A DNA stretch of 64,000 bases from Echinostoma caproni (taxonomy: Eukaryota > Platyhelminthes > Trematoda > Plagiorchiida > Echinostomatidae). The notes under the pieces are model-generated. The model did no database searches. It worked only from the letters and a program-made list of their open reading frames with translations, and was not told the DNA's origin. Positions 1 through 11,260 of this stretch are shown here, in pieces. The translations under genes and the position numbers were made by a program. Numbering within the stretch: the stretch's first letter is position 1; each line of letters opens with the position of its first letter. The stretch spans positions 55,075 through 119,074 of the forward strand of contig UZAN01039713.1 in the NCBI GenBank assembly GCA_900618425.1. The letters run 5' to 3'.

Positions 1-3000
1 GCCAACTATGGCATGGGGATCCTAATGAAGCTTCAGGGTTCAAACATATACGTCTCTGATTTTATGAATGCTAACCATACTAATTACGAGCGGACACTAA
101 ATAATGAATAACTTTCTGGTTGACTCTGCTTTTCATTAAGTAGAGAGGGGGAATTGGAAATTTTACTATGAGGACGATTTTACGCCTCATGAGGTCGGTT
201 CCACTAGGTTTCCTGTGTTTCAGACCCTAGAATTGGAGGTCTGTGAGTAAGAGCATATTAGGGTAATAGGTTGGAGTTTAGTCAAACTATTCATGCAAAC
301 TAACGGACGTCATCGTGAACAGATTCCAACGCCTGACCTCTCTTGCCTTGTGTGAGAACGTCTAGGGTCTATTTTGTGATCGTTATCAAGTAATTTTTGC
401 AGCATGTAGTTTGAGATTGTTTCTGCCTCACACCGGGTATTCCTAACCACGTAGTCATTTTGAAACCATCGACCGTCTCAATTATCACTGTTCTGCCTCG
501 AACCCGTTGGGGTTAAAGATACTGCGCATAAATGATGCGCTCTGCTGTATTCGGACCATGTGTATGCAAACCAGAAAGTTTGGAACCAGTATCTTTCTTC
601 TCTCCCGCGGTTTCTCAACGTGCCTAAAAACTTGGGTGACTGCGGTCCTCTCTAATTCATTTCTGAGTGTTCTACGGCGAGAAGAAAGTGAATGAGAAGC
701 CGGTATCAGGAGACTTAGGATAAGCACTGAGCGATGGCAGTTTTGGGATGAATAATGATATCCGGTCCATGCTCAAAGAATATGGGCGTTTTGAAAGCTA
801 AGGTGAACAGTTGTAACTTGATCAGTCATGTGTTGCATTACTTCTCTATTCTTCTCAAAATCTGCTGAGGCATTCTGATAGTTTCCCACATAATAAAGGT
901 AAATTGTATATCAGAACTCTTCATTGACGATGGTAACGAGCACTGTGCTAGTTCTTTTCTATTCTCTTTTCGCAACCCACATGACATCGTGCAGTACTTT
1001 GTTCGGCAAATGTTTTTGTCATTAATCATGTGTACGTACAATAATGGCTGCCTGATTATTATGTGGGATACATTCCTAAGAAGCACATATTGTCTAGGTG
1101 ACGTCTACTAAAAATATTATACGGTGACATGTTACGTGTGAAAATGAAGCTCTATTGCTTGCATTTTTACCCTGGCCTCCTGGACATTACAAGAATGAGA
1201 CAACAAGAGAAACGTCCTACACACAATATGTCTGGCGCGTGAGATGCATCTGATTTATGCACCACTTCATTGGACCAGATAATGATTATGAAGTCATCTA
1301 TCAGCGATCCAGTGTACAAAATGAATTAGTTTCGGGGGAGAGGAGAGGCAGCGATAAATCATGCACACTTTTAGGCTTGGTTGGCTCACCTGACATTAGT
1401 GATTACTAGACAACATTAAAGAAACTATGAGACGGTGACGCTTATCCAACGATTTATAGAACTTTGCCCAAGTGCTGTATTAGGGCAAAATCTTTTTATG
1501 TGTGCTGTGTCTAATGACATCTGCTGGTAGTGAATAAATGACTAATACTCCAAACAAAAGGAGTATAACTATTTTAGTCTGTAAAACACCTAGATAATCT
1601 TTTTTCACTCTGAATGTTAGCTTGAAGCAAGAAGGGAAACTCATAGCGCTGCATATGATGGTGAAATGGACCGTAATGTTTCGTGGTTTTCCAACGTCCA
1701 TTTGGAATCTGAAGACAAAAAATCAAATCTCACTTTCAAACGCCTTCCAATAAAATGCAACATCTGTTTATCATGATAGCAAGAACATAACAATGAGTGT
1801 TTTACCCAAAATTTGAAAACCAGTATATTGAAAACGTATGTGGGACTTTGTGCTGCGTTGCTTCATGCTCTGGCCTGCAAAGTATCGTTTATAAAGACAA
1901 GAGAATATCAGATAAATTTCATCATGGAGGTTTGTTACTCTCATAGACTCGTTATGCCTTATTTTAACACATCTAATAAGAAAGATGGGAAAAGGCAAGA
2001 GTGTCGTCAGTGGAGAACTCTTCGTTATATTCCATCAGGGTATTTGCCTAACGTATCGTCTGATATTGTTTTCAACGTGTTTAAAATTTGGAGGTGCAGC
2101 ACTTATAGCTATATCTTTTACCAACGATATGATGACTGAAATGTCACGTTAGCGGTAAATGTATTCTACGTGTCAACTCATATCTCTCAGTTGGTGTAGT
2201 TTTACCCACTGAAACAAAATAATAAAATAAAAAGCAATCTATCTGATCATTTGTCATCTTCCACCGAGTAACTGATTTAAAAAGCGGATTCCCCTCAGAA
2301 TTTATTTCCTCTCCTGACTGGTATGTGAACCCATTTCAGTAATAGGCATGTAATTCATCTTTATTGTGAGTGAGTCAATAGAAGTACATGCGAGAATCAA
2401 TATACAAGACATACGTATCAGTTTTCACTTGATGTGACCACCATAGTGTAAATCATAAACATTAGGCAAATCTCACAACATCTGAATCACACAAACCCGT
2501 GTTGACCGTACCTCGTTCAGTGGTGTTCTTGATTTTCTATCTAACCACCATTTCTCCAGAAAAATATATTCCTACCAGTAGAATGAAACCTGATTATTGG
2601 TGTGGCTGTTTAGGTAAGGGGTTGGTGGAACCCGCTTTACCTGTTTTACTGTAGCGAGCAGCTTTCAGTTAACACATCTAGCTCCCAAGTTATTCTCGGG
2701 TATTCTGAATGACCCAGCTCGGAGATGGTTGAAAAGAATGATAGTGACAAGTTCAATATTGTTCAAAAATTGCACAACTCATCACACAGCATTCTAAAAA
2801 CAATTTATAAAACGTTCTGTACAGTGGTGAGGTTCTAAATGGCGGTTAGCAATTTTCACTGCAGACCCACATAATAAAATTCAATGGTCACTCCACTTTA
2901 ATGAAAAGAATCAAATTTTTCAAATTAACTAAATATAATCACGGGGTGTAGAAGTCGACAAATGGTTGGATTACTGCAATAATTGAAATCAATAATTTGT

Positions 3001-6000
3001 TTATATATCGAACCTACTTATGGAAAAACCCGGATTGATGGATTCCCACAACTGATGAAATCCAACCAAGTTGAAACAGCGGTCCAATTCTTATTAGCTT
3101 TTGAGCCCTCTGTTCATCTCCTCTATACGCGCCGAAATGCACAATATCCTTGCAACTGTACTCTCGGTTACTGTCGTATAGTTTACCAATCATTATTGTA
3201 ACGATGCGCAGCCCCAATGTTGAATGGTGCATTGCCACAAACAACCTGTTACTGACCACTTTAGGTATCCGGGTTTGTTTAACGCAATTTTCTTACACCT
3301 CAGATGGAAGTAATACACAATAAACTTCATTAAACACTACTTCCATGTGAACACACTCAGACAATTCAAAGTATCCTCTTGGGGATTAAATTTGCTAGGC
3401 TGAATCTATTGTTGAACCTGTTTAACAAATTTACCATCATCGAGACCTCAATCGACTTATTGTCAATAGATACATCAAACTCAAATTTAATCTACAAGTA
3501 ACCTCTTCCATTTCGTAAAATCTGTACACTGAATATGGCGACTTCTTACTGACTATGGTAGTTTTATCAATCCAACTGTCAATAACCCACACTGGTTGTC
3601 ATGGCAAACATCATTTTAGTCTAAGGGTGCTAAAAGAAAAGCCTCCCAGTGGTATAGTCATGCTTGCAGCCGTGCAATACATCTCGAAATTTTAGCATCT
3701 CACTGTACACGCCTTTCCTCTTCACACGGTCATATTCTCCGAAAAGCTGAAAACAAATCATGATTCAACTTACGGAGGAATAAGAAACGCTGCTACAAAG
3801 CATATTTGATCTTCCACCGTTAAACAAAAGAATTGGTCACTTTTATAAGCGGATTTCTACGATCCTCGTCACGTTTCAGTGTACATGGCTGAGTGGGTGA
3901 TGGACCCAGCTAGTGTTTATCTCCCAGTGTGATCCCAGCCTCTCTTCATCACCAGCATATGTTTATCGCTAAACATTCCATTCATTAGTGAAATGTTTCC
4001 CACCCCATCCTCCAGAAAACGCCGAGAAAGTTGCAACAAACTCATCACTATTTAAAAGTTTCGCACCAGCTGGTCCGCACAGTATCTCATCCATCATTTA
4101 TGAATTTTGTTCACAATTTACGTCCTGTCTAATGCGATGTTGCATGCCCAGCTGCTGATCTTAAGAATGCCTAAGCTCTCCTGAGAAACGTGAGTATTTT
4201 CTTATTCCAAATCTAGGCTTATTCTTCAGATCAACGTATTTTTCCATGCATGAATTCCAAACCCGACAGTCTGAATGTTGAATTAGCCATCTGCCTGTAA
4301 GTCTCAAAGACGAATGATTACTAAATGCTCGCCATGATTTTTACGCTGTCATAGTCGCAGCGGCTGTTTCCTCACATTTCTGGTCAAAGACACTGAAAAA
4401 CCCAATGTGTATACCGTGGCATTTCAAGATCTTTGAGTGAGTATAGCCCAAAGTTATACATTCAAATATGTCCAAGTTCAGATACTCTAGGTTTCTTGTA
4501 AGTTAGCCAAACGTTTTCTTCAAAAAGAGGAAGATCTCATCTCTAGTCGATCAGGTCTCATCTTCATCATTCTCTGTAACTTCTGGTGTCCTATAAGGTT
4601 CTTTATTTTGAACAATCATTATATCTTTTATGTAATAATTATCTACTGTCCAAAATCTCTAGTCATATTCATTGTTCCCCTGATGATGACACTTTCCATT
4701 GTTCTCCTCCCTAGCTCACCTCCCATCAGAACTGGAGCACCTTTTATGACGATCGTGATGTTTAGCGCGTCACGTGATCCAAATAGTGGACTCGACTGGT
4801 GTTTCTGTTAAAACCTACATAACTCAATGTTTCCAAACGTCTAGGCTTTCAACCTTCGTTTATCAGGTCATTTAGTTCCTTGTATGAATTTCTATCGATT
4901 TTCTTTTTTCCCCGTACTTGTTAATTCCCTTCCGAGTTTGTCCACCAATTCGTTATGGCAGTCTCCATTTATACTGATGCGTCTCTCTCATTTGCCGTAA
5001 AATTGATCTGCTACTCTGCGCCAGAAGCTTATTATTGCTCTTCCACCTCTTTCTGTGCAACAGAAAATTAGCTCCAGATTTGAATATTGAAGGGTTAAGC
5101 GATATGGAGCTTTCTATTCTCTTGTTTATTTTCTTCATCCGGCTAACAAACAACCGCTTTTCCTACTAGTCTGCCGTAGTTTCCCCATCGTCGTGAAATT
5201 ATTCCCGTTTGAGTAGTTATGATAACAAAATTAGCAAACAAGCTCGTTTTCGGTGCTACCTTAACTGGTCAAATACAGCACAATTTAAAACAGATTAAAA
5301 ACAAGAGGGAAGAGGAGACAGTTATCTGCAAAGGAAATCAGAGTTTATTGAGAGATGATGGACTTGTGATAATTGATGTTCGTGAGCGTGTATCTCTCTC
5401 CGTGTGTGCGTGCGTGGAAAGTGAGGGTGGTTGTGAATCGGTGGGTAGGTGAATGAGTGGTTGCTCACAAACGTAGGTTACATCACCAGATTGTTAGTGG
5501 ATGGCCATGGCCACAAATCTGTTCTAAATTGTGCTGTATTTAGCCAGCTGAGAAAGCACCGAAAACGAGCTTGTTTCTTATTTTGTGTTCTCAACTGTTT
5601 CGTCATACCATTTCTGCCGCGGATACTGGGTTGCGTTCACAATAACTTGGTTTGGCGTTTTCTTTAACCCCTTCTTTCGATCGACCATCTTGATGTCAGA
5701 AGTTAAGTCACTGGTGTTATTTTCTGTTTGAAATATAGAAATTACAGCATCTATGCTTCCACAATCCTAAGATTACGTCATTAGAATATTACCTAAATGG
5801 TTTCCCAAATGCCATTTCTTTTGGGTTCTTTGGTGTCCTGTAAACATCCTTTCCTAAGTACTGAAAAGCCGAAGAGTTGCATTTAACTCAAGTCAAAAAA
5901 TCACTCGCCGGATTTCCTGATTTTCCCAGATCGGATGTCCAAAATATAACCCTAATTTTTAGCCCACGAGTTAACGGCGAGATTGGAAATACATTTGATA

Positions 6001-6984
6001 TGGCACAGAATTTTATTGAATCCCTTTATCTACGCATTTAAAATAGGGAGAATACTGTTAACGGTTGTTATTGTGAATGTAAATGTTTCCTCTGAAGACA
6101 GTTATTCGAACACTTATTTATGGCAGTGAAGGATGAACTACGGGAACACAGTTTCGGAGGAGGACAATTGGTTTCAGTTCATTCTTTGCTTCCCTCAATA
6201 GATCATGTGAGGCATTGGCCTTGATGGGTCAAGTTTTCCAGGACGATCCTAAGATCAATTGGCGTAGAACGGATGAGGTATTGTCCCCCCTGGTTAGATG
6301 CAATCGATTGTGATAGGAGTATTGGTGTTAGTAAGGTCGATTTAAGCGATGGATTTGGGAGTATGGTAATTGAAGAGCTTAAAATAGCCTTTTTTACGTA
6401 ATGTTATTACGCAAATAAATGAAAACGCATTCCTTGAGTTGAGTCTGCGGTTATCTAGTGAAACTCCTGGGCTGTGTTGAAGGTTGGTACACTACCGATT
6501 AATCCAGATAAGCAATTTCCTTTTACATGAAAACAAGAATCCACTATTTGTTCAAGATTGGGGCTTGTTATTCTGCCTGAACTCATCTTATTCATTCTGC
6601 GGTAAAGGTGCTCTATCATCAGTAATGGGGATTTTCTCGTCAAACACTAGATGGACGATGTGTGTATGTAACCATTGACTGGCCTGTGCAATCGGTATAT
6701 TTTTGTTTCTGATTGGTATTATTGGTAAACCGACTAGCACACGCGCCCAGTTGAGCTGAATTGAGGATATGTTTCATTGCACGCGTTATTTGTTTTTAGG
6801 AGGTCAGGTAGAGTATATATTTCATGTGGGTCTGGTCACTGAACAGGTAAGCCCAAAAAACCGGTAAAAATAAATGCCGGATTTTGAACACGTGCTCTCA
6901 TAGTGTGCAAGATTAAGAATCTTTAATAATCAAAATACATAACTGTTGAAGTTTGATGCTGAGATTGTGAAAAGTCTAGTAGCC
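1..6984. other. No recognisable gene or repeat
   Basis: AT-rich sequence with only short open frames (about 110 codons at most) that contain no motif I recognise. Near 3,886-3,937 there is an A-box-like TGGCTGAGTGGG followed by a poor B-box-like sequence 40 bases later; it is too weak to annotate. A short GT-rich stretch lies near 5,399-5,415. Small exons of a host gene cannot be excluded by eye. Confidence 0.5.
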
Positions 6985-7045
6985 TCGGTAGGATCCGAAC
7001 CCACCTATTGACGTCACAGCAAGACTATAACAAATGTCTTCGAAA
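6985..7045 (-). repeat. tRNA-like fragment with B-box motif (candidate SINE remnant)
   Basis: On the minus strand GGGTTCGGATCC (6,991-7,002) matches the RNA polymerase III B box (GGTTCGANTCC) with one change. A TGACGTCA palindrome lies at 7,009-7,016, in the part that would be the anticodon arm. No convincing A box lies about 44 bases upstream. This is probably a decayed tRNA-derived repeat, not a functional tRNA. Confidence 0.3.
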
Positions 7046-7354
7046 AGCAACGAACATCCAAATGATCCACGTCAGAACGAAATTCTGAATTATACTTTCG
7101 TTAATTGAGATTGGAAAATTACAACTTTGCATTATCATTTTACAATTCATGAGCTGATATGCATTTTCTTCCAGCGGCTTTTGATGACAATGATTTGAAG
7201 AAACCAAATTGATAGTCGTAGCAGTGAGGTTTGGCAACGTTGTTCAACCTCTCCTTATGGGTGTACATAGTTACCACCGTCTTTTGGTTACCTATATTAT
7301 CAAAAGGAAATCAACGAGGAAATTAAAGTGAAAGAGCACTGCGCAAAGGTCTTG

Positions 7355-8490
7355 TATTAATCCATGATGTACAATGGCACCATCAGATGGCTAAGGCGTG
7401 AAATATAAAAGGTTAGCTTTCGGACTTTAACAAATGTTTTTTCTACGTGATAGGATCATTTGAGGTCAGCAGTCACGAATCACCCAAGACATTTAAACTG
7501 TTTTGACCTTTCAACTTTTAAATTATTGATCAAGATATTGGGAACAAATAATCCAGAGAGAGTTGGTGACCTACGGTCAATGGAAAACAAAACTTCAATG
7601 CATTTATTGACGTTCAAACAAAGGTTAATACCGTCAGACCATTCAGAAATGGAATGGTTGATTGAAGGGGGTTGTCGTTGTGAGATGCACCACCAACTAC
7701 TATGTAATCGGCATATTTAAAAGTGAAAACATTTGGAGTGACTGGCGAATTTAGGATATAAAAGGAAAACAGGAAAGGGGATAAAATTGCACCTTAGATT
7801 ATACCCTGGTTTACAGTAATACCTAATACCATTGAGACAAGTGAATTGGCGTCGATCGGTAAAATAGTCGTGCATCCAATTCAATAGATGTGGCGGGAGA
7901 TTATGTTGCCGTAACAGTGTCAATAGGCTGTTGAACGCGTTTATATAGTCCAATAAACAAACGTTACCAATTTTTTGCTCTTTGTTCACAGTGGATAATT
8001 CAGATTGTGTAAGACAAGCAACCGCATCAGAAGTAGAGCGACGCTTACAATAATCAAACTGATTCGCATCAGGGAAATCAAGATTAGAGGATAGGTGCTT
8101 GGTAGTAATACGCTCAAAAGTCCTAAGTAATACGGAGGATGAAGCCATAGGCCGAAACTTATCGTTTTCTTTCTTAGGTACTGTGTTAATGCGGTAACTA
8201 GTCATCCTTCTGACAGACATAAATGAAACGGTTTGTGCGAGGTGGTGTGCACATGATTTTAGGACCACTGAAGATATCCGATCAGGACCAGTGGATTTAT
8301 TTTTATTGATAACACTTAACTCTTTTAAAACTTGCTCTGTTGTGACAGACACAGGAACTTCGAAATCAAGTGACGTTTTGTTTGGACTCCGTAAAACTTG
8401 CACAACGTTTTTCACTGAAGAAAAAGATTTTTTGAGCTCATTGACATCACATGAAACTGTAGTATGTAAAGTTGAACGACCACAGAGCAA
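7355..8490 (-). pseudogene. E1 reverse transcriptase domain remnant
   Basis: The longest open stretch, 257 codons from 8,490 to 7,717, carries the fingers region (NKNKSTGPD, then VLKSCAHHLA), a PKKENDKFRPMA stretch matching the usual K..RPI motif, and CKRRSTSDAV in the usual RSTLDAV position. The palm motif is LLDYINAF with its catalytic aspartate intact, followed by WMHDYFTDRRQFTCLNG. A frameshift near 7,800 separates it from GAILSPFLFSFY and from KYADY, in which the second catalytic aspartate has become tyrosine. Beyond that the thumb continues in another frame, with stops where tryptophan is expected (DLK*SYHV), typical TGG-to-TGA decay. It should be non-functional. Confidence 0.85.
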
Positions 8491-8954
8491 CTTCAGTTTG
8501 TTCTATACCTGACAGCAGGATTCGTCTCCTAGCACGGTGTCAACATACAATTATTAAATGAGTTGGGCTATCTCGCTTCTGATATGAAAGTTGACAGATT
8601 TTACCGCCAGTTTATCTCTTGAGCAATACGCTCGTTCTTTCAGCCCACGTAACCATTTCAGTCTATCAGAGATGAAGCGGCGGGGTTGTAGGTGAATCCT
8701 TTCTTGAGGACATCACACATCATAACAATAGGCGAGATAATTGGTAAGGTTCTCACAGGAGACTGCTATATCAGGATGGAAGAGGTTTTGTGAGTCCGTG
8801 CCAGGAACCATGGATTTAAAATCCATCGAATGGGCCAGATGATTTTGTCGTAAAAGTATTCTTCGTGCATTGTTCTTCTTCGTCAGGATTTCTTGATTGC
8901 ATTTAACATATATATTGTAGGTAAAACTTTAATCAGATAGCGATCGGAATGGCC

Positions 8955-9265
8955 TTCTGGTGCCTGTTTGGAGGCAAGAAAAAAATGGTTCAATGAGGCA
9001 TCATTTCGATTGGAAAAAGTACCAATGTTCTGAAGAGACATGTGTTCAAATGCTCAGATCCGATCTGTTGAAATCGCCAGCAATGATGAATATAAATGTG
9101 ACAGACTTCTCCAACATGATTGATAAGAATGTATCCAGGAACGTAGACAACTCACTAAGAAGTACAGTTGAGAGTTATGTATAGATTTGAAAAAAATGGT
9201 CAAAGAGTGACGCAGAACAGAACGTGGTTTAAATGCCACAGAAGTACATGAAACCTTTTGCATGC
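8955..9265 (-). pseudogene. E1 AP-like endonuclease remnant
   Basis: The minus strand near 9,120-9,080 reads TFIFIIAGDFNRSD, matching the central (I/L)IAGDFN motif of LINE apurinic endonucleases. Downstream protein (ASKQAPEGHSDRYLIKVLP) is compatible with the poorly conserved C-terminal half of that domain. The N-terminal catalytic region is missing or too decayed to see. Position 5' to the E1 reverse transcriptase, same strand, supports the call. Confidence 0.6.
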
Positions 9266-9269
9266 AGTG

Positions 9270-11095
9270 AGTGAATATGCATGTGGTGGAGTTACACCAC
9301 GAAGGTCATACATATATGTTGACGCCGCCAACTTTAGTTTTCCTTCTTGGCGGTCTATCTACACGGAAGAATTGGAAGCTTTCGATCTGAACCAATTCGT
9401 CCTCGACTGATTCTTGTAGCCAAAATTCTTGGAAACGTAGCACACATTTTACAGTACTCTCCGTAGTGAATCAGAAAACCGATGTCCGATAGATTAGGAA
9501 GATTTTAGCAGACATTCGACGACGTAGTGATCGGATAACCAATGCCCCTCGGTGCTCAAGTGTAATTTGCCAACCAGTGCAATGTTTTCTCCGCTCGCCA
9601 TGTGAATGTTTGGTGATTCTTTTAACCTCATTTCTCACAAAACGAGAAAAAGCACGTAAGAACGGTTTGTTGATATATTCCAAGGATAGTCGTACGTAAA
9701 TTTAACTGATCGCGTTGTAGGTTATCACTGAGTTCACCGCACTTGATACAAAAGTATAACCAGAGGTAATGTGTGACGTAAAACTCAACTCTCCAGCGAC
9801 AATTTCAAAGGCCCCGCCTCAAAAAGATTAAAATACAGATTAAATTGAATTACTTTCTTTTCGGTTCACACTCATTTAAACGTCGCGTGTTAAAAATTCT
9901 ATGAGCATGTTACCAGAGAACAAACAACCGTACCTAATTTCATTAAGCTTTCACCACTATTGAAGAACCAACCCGGAAAGCACTTAATTTGTTTATGGAG
10001 AAGCAAGTTTATTGCAGACTGAAATGGCGCAATTTTTATTTGGTGATCTATGTCACTTAAAGCACAAGTCAGATTGTGAGAACAACCGCAAGCCACAGTC
10101 GATGGAATCTCGGATCGGCCTGAAGTTATGGTGGTTTGAGGAGAACATAAATCAATTTAAAGGTTCATGAAGGAGCCATTATTCGCAGATTACAAACATC
10201 ACCGTTTTAGCGCACGTCATTTGAATAAAGGGTAAGTCGCTTCTATTCACACCGGTGGTTTATTCAAAAATGTGAATGCGCCTGGGTAATCATGGTGTTT
10301 CACGGATTCGAAAAAAAAAACAAAGCGGACCGTGACGAGTGATGCAGTATTTTTCGGTGTTTGAACCGGATAACACCTTTGTCTGTGGATGTCAGACAGC
10401 CTCAGGAGACTAATCATTTTTGCAACAAATGCAATGAATGGTGTTTTCTGAATACACCTTCAGACAATTGTAAAACGTACGAAAATTGGCTGATTGTTTA
10501 CTAGACATGCAACGAACAAAAAAACAAAAATACACACCTTTTTCACCTCAATACTCATTTGAGCAAATCCGATTGGATCTAATTTGTCGTGGGTTGGAGC
10601 AAAATCCACGCACACCAGTTGTTGGCAAATGCATTCATCTGTTTGTGTTTTTTTGTATGTGCAAGTCTTCAAGCGTACCAATTCGGATTGGTAAACAACT
10701 GCGTGAAATACCATTTGTGTCTTTTGCAGTGGTAGGCAGGAGCTGAAAGATTCAGTTTCTTGCTGAAATTACTTCAATTCACTCGTGTAATAATTTATCA
10801 CACATCAGTTAATATGGATTATAATGATTTTTCAAATATATTTTTCCAAGTGACGAGCAATCACTTAAAAAAGGCTCTCGCTTGCACTTTTTTTGGAAAC
10901 CATCGACGAAGTTTTTTCTTGCGCTCTTTGAAATTCATTAGGGCTAAAACAGGCTCTTTTGCAAACGGAACTTCACGTTATGCGTCAAGTAAGGTTTCCA
11001 AATGTCCTTTTTTAGAGTTTTCCACCAAAATGGTGATCTGGAACTGGCAATGAATCCATTCCCTATTATATATAAATTACATTGATCAGCAAAGT
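9270..11095. other. No recognisable gene
   Basis: Short open frames only, including an 86-codon frame at 10,486-10,746 with no motif I can place. A run of A (about 11 bases) lies near 10,309-10,320. Nothing links this stretch to the elements on either side. Confidence 0.45.
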
Positions 11096-11099
11096 GTCT

Positions 11100-11260
11100 T
11101 GTTGTTACTGGCATAGTGATAACACAAAGGCATTTCATACGATGAGTCTGGAGTTCAAATCCCGGAAGGAACGGTGGATATGCACTGGCAATGAGCTTCA
11201 ATAGGAGCGAGACTTGACTAGAGTGCTTTCGAGGGCATGGCTGACTGGTAGAGCTGAGGA
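11100..11260 (+). mobile_element. tRNA-derived SINE with internal hammerhead motif (copy 1)
   Basis: An A box (TGGCATAGTGAT, 11,109-11,120) is followed 42 bases later by a B box (GAGTTCAAATCCC, 11,151-11,163), the spacing of a tRNA-type RNA polymerase III promoter. Eighteen bases after the B box begins a decayed hammerhead fold (11,182-11,226). The same order, B box then GCACTG then hammerhead, occurs in copy 2 at 60.7 kb. The repeat end is not obvious; similarity to schistosome SINE-like elements is recalled from the family, not searched. Confidence 0.6.
11182..11226 (+). ncRNA. Hammerhead ribozyme relic in SINE copy 1
   Basis: Parts in order: stem I 5' strand GCACT(G) at 11,182; GCAATGA where CUGAUGA is expected (two changes); a 5-bp stem II GCTTC/GGAGC closed by AATA; GAGAC where GAAAC is expected; a short stem III region ending in GAC; and AGTGC (11,222-11,226) pairing with stem I. 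Stem I and stem II are still complementary although the catalytic bases are altered. The changed core should make it inactive. Its identity rests mainly on alignment with copy 2. Confidence 0.55.

Larger units (their letters stand above)
7355..9265 (-). mobile_element. E1: degenerate CR1-like non-LTR retrotransposon
   Basis: Fragments of one LINE ORF2 lie in order on the minus strand: an endonuclease piece with a GDFN motif (about 9,090), then reverse transcriptase from its fingers (STGPD, about 8,300) through the palm (LLDYINAF near 7,940; YADY near 7,700) to the thumb and connection (SEWSDG, LNVNKC, FKCLG, YISRL) down to about 7,360. Reading requires several frame changes and passes in-frame stops. 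No ORF1 and no clear 5' or 3' terminus are visible, so the outer limits are approximate. The motif set fits the CR1 clade, as in the SR1-type elements of schistosomes. Confidence 0.85.

Noticed and set aside
3886..3937. A-box-like TGGCTGAGTGGG with a possible B box 40 bases on
   Set aside because: The A box is good but AGTGTGATCCCA is a poor B box and no hammerhead or repeat similarity follows.
7333..7380. GAGCACTGCG... on the plus strand, as a third hammerhead candidate
   Set aside because: Only the stem I-like end matches; no CUGAUGA core and no stem II.
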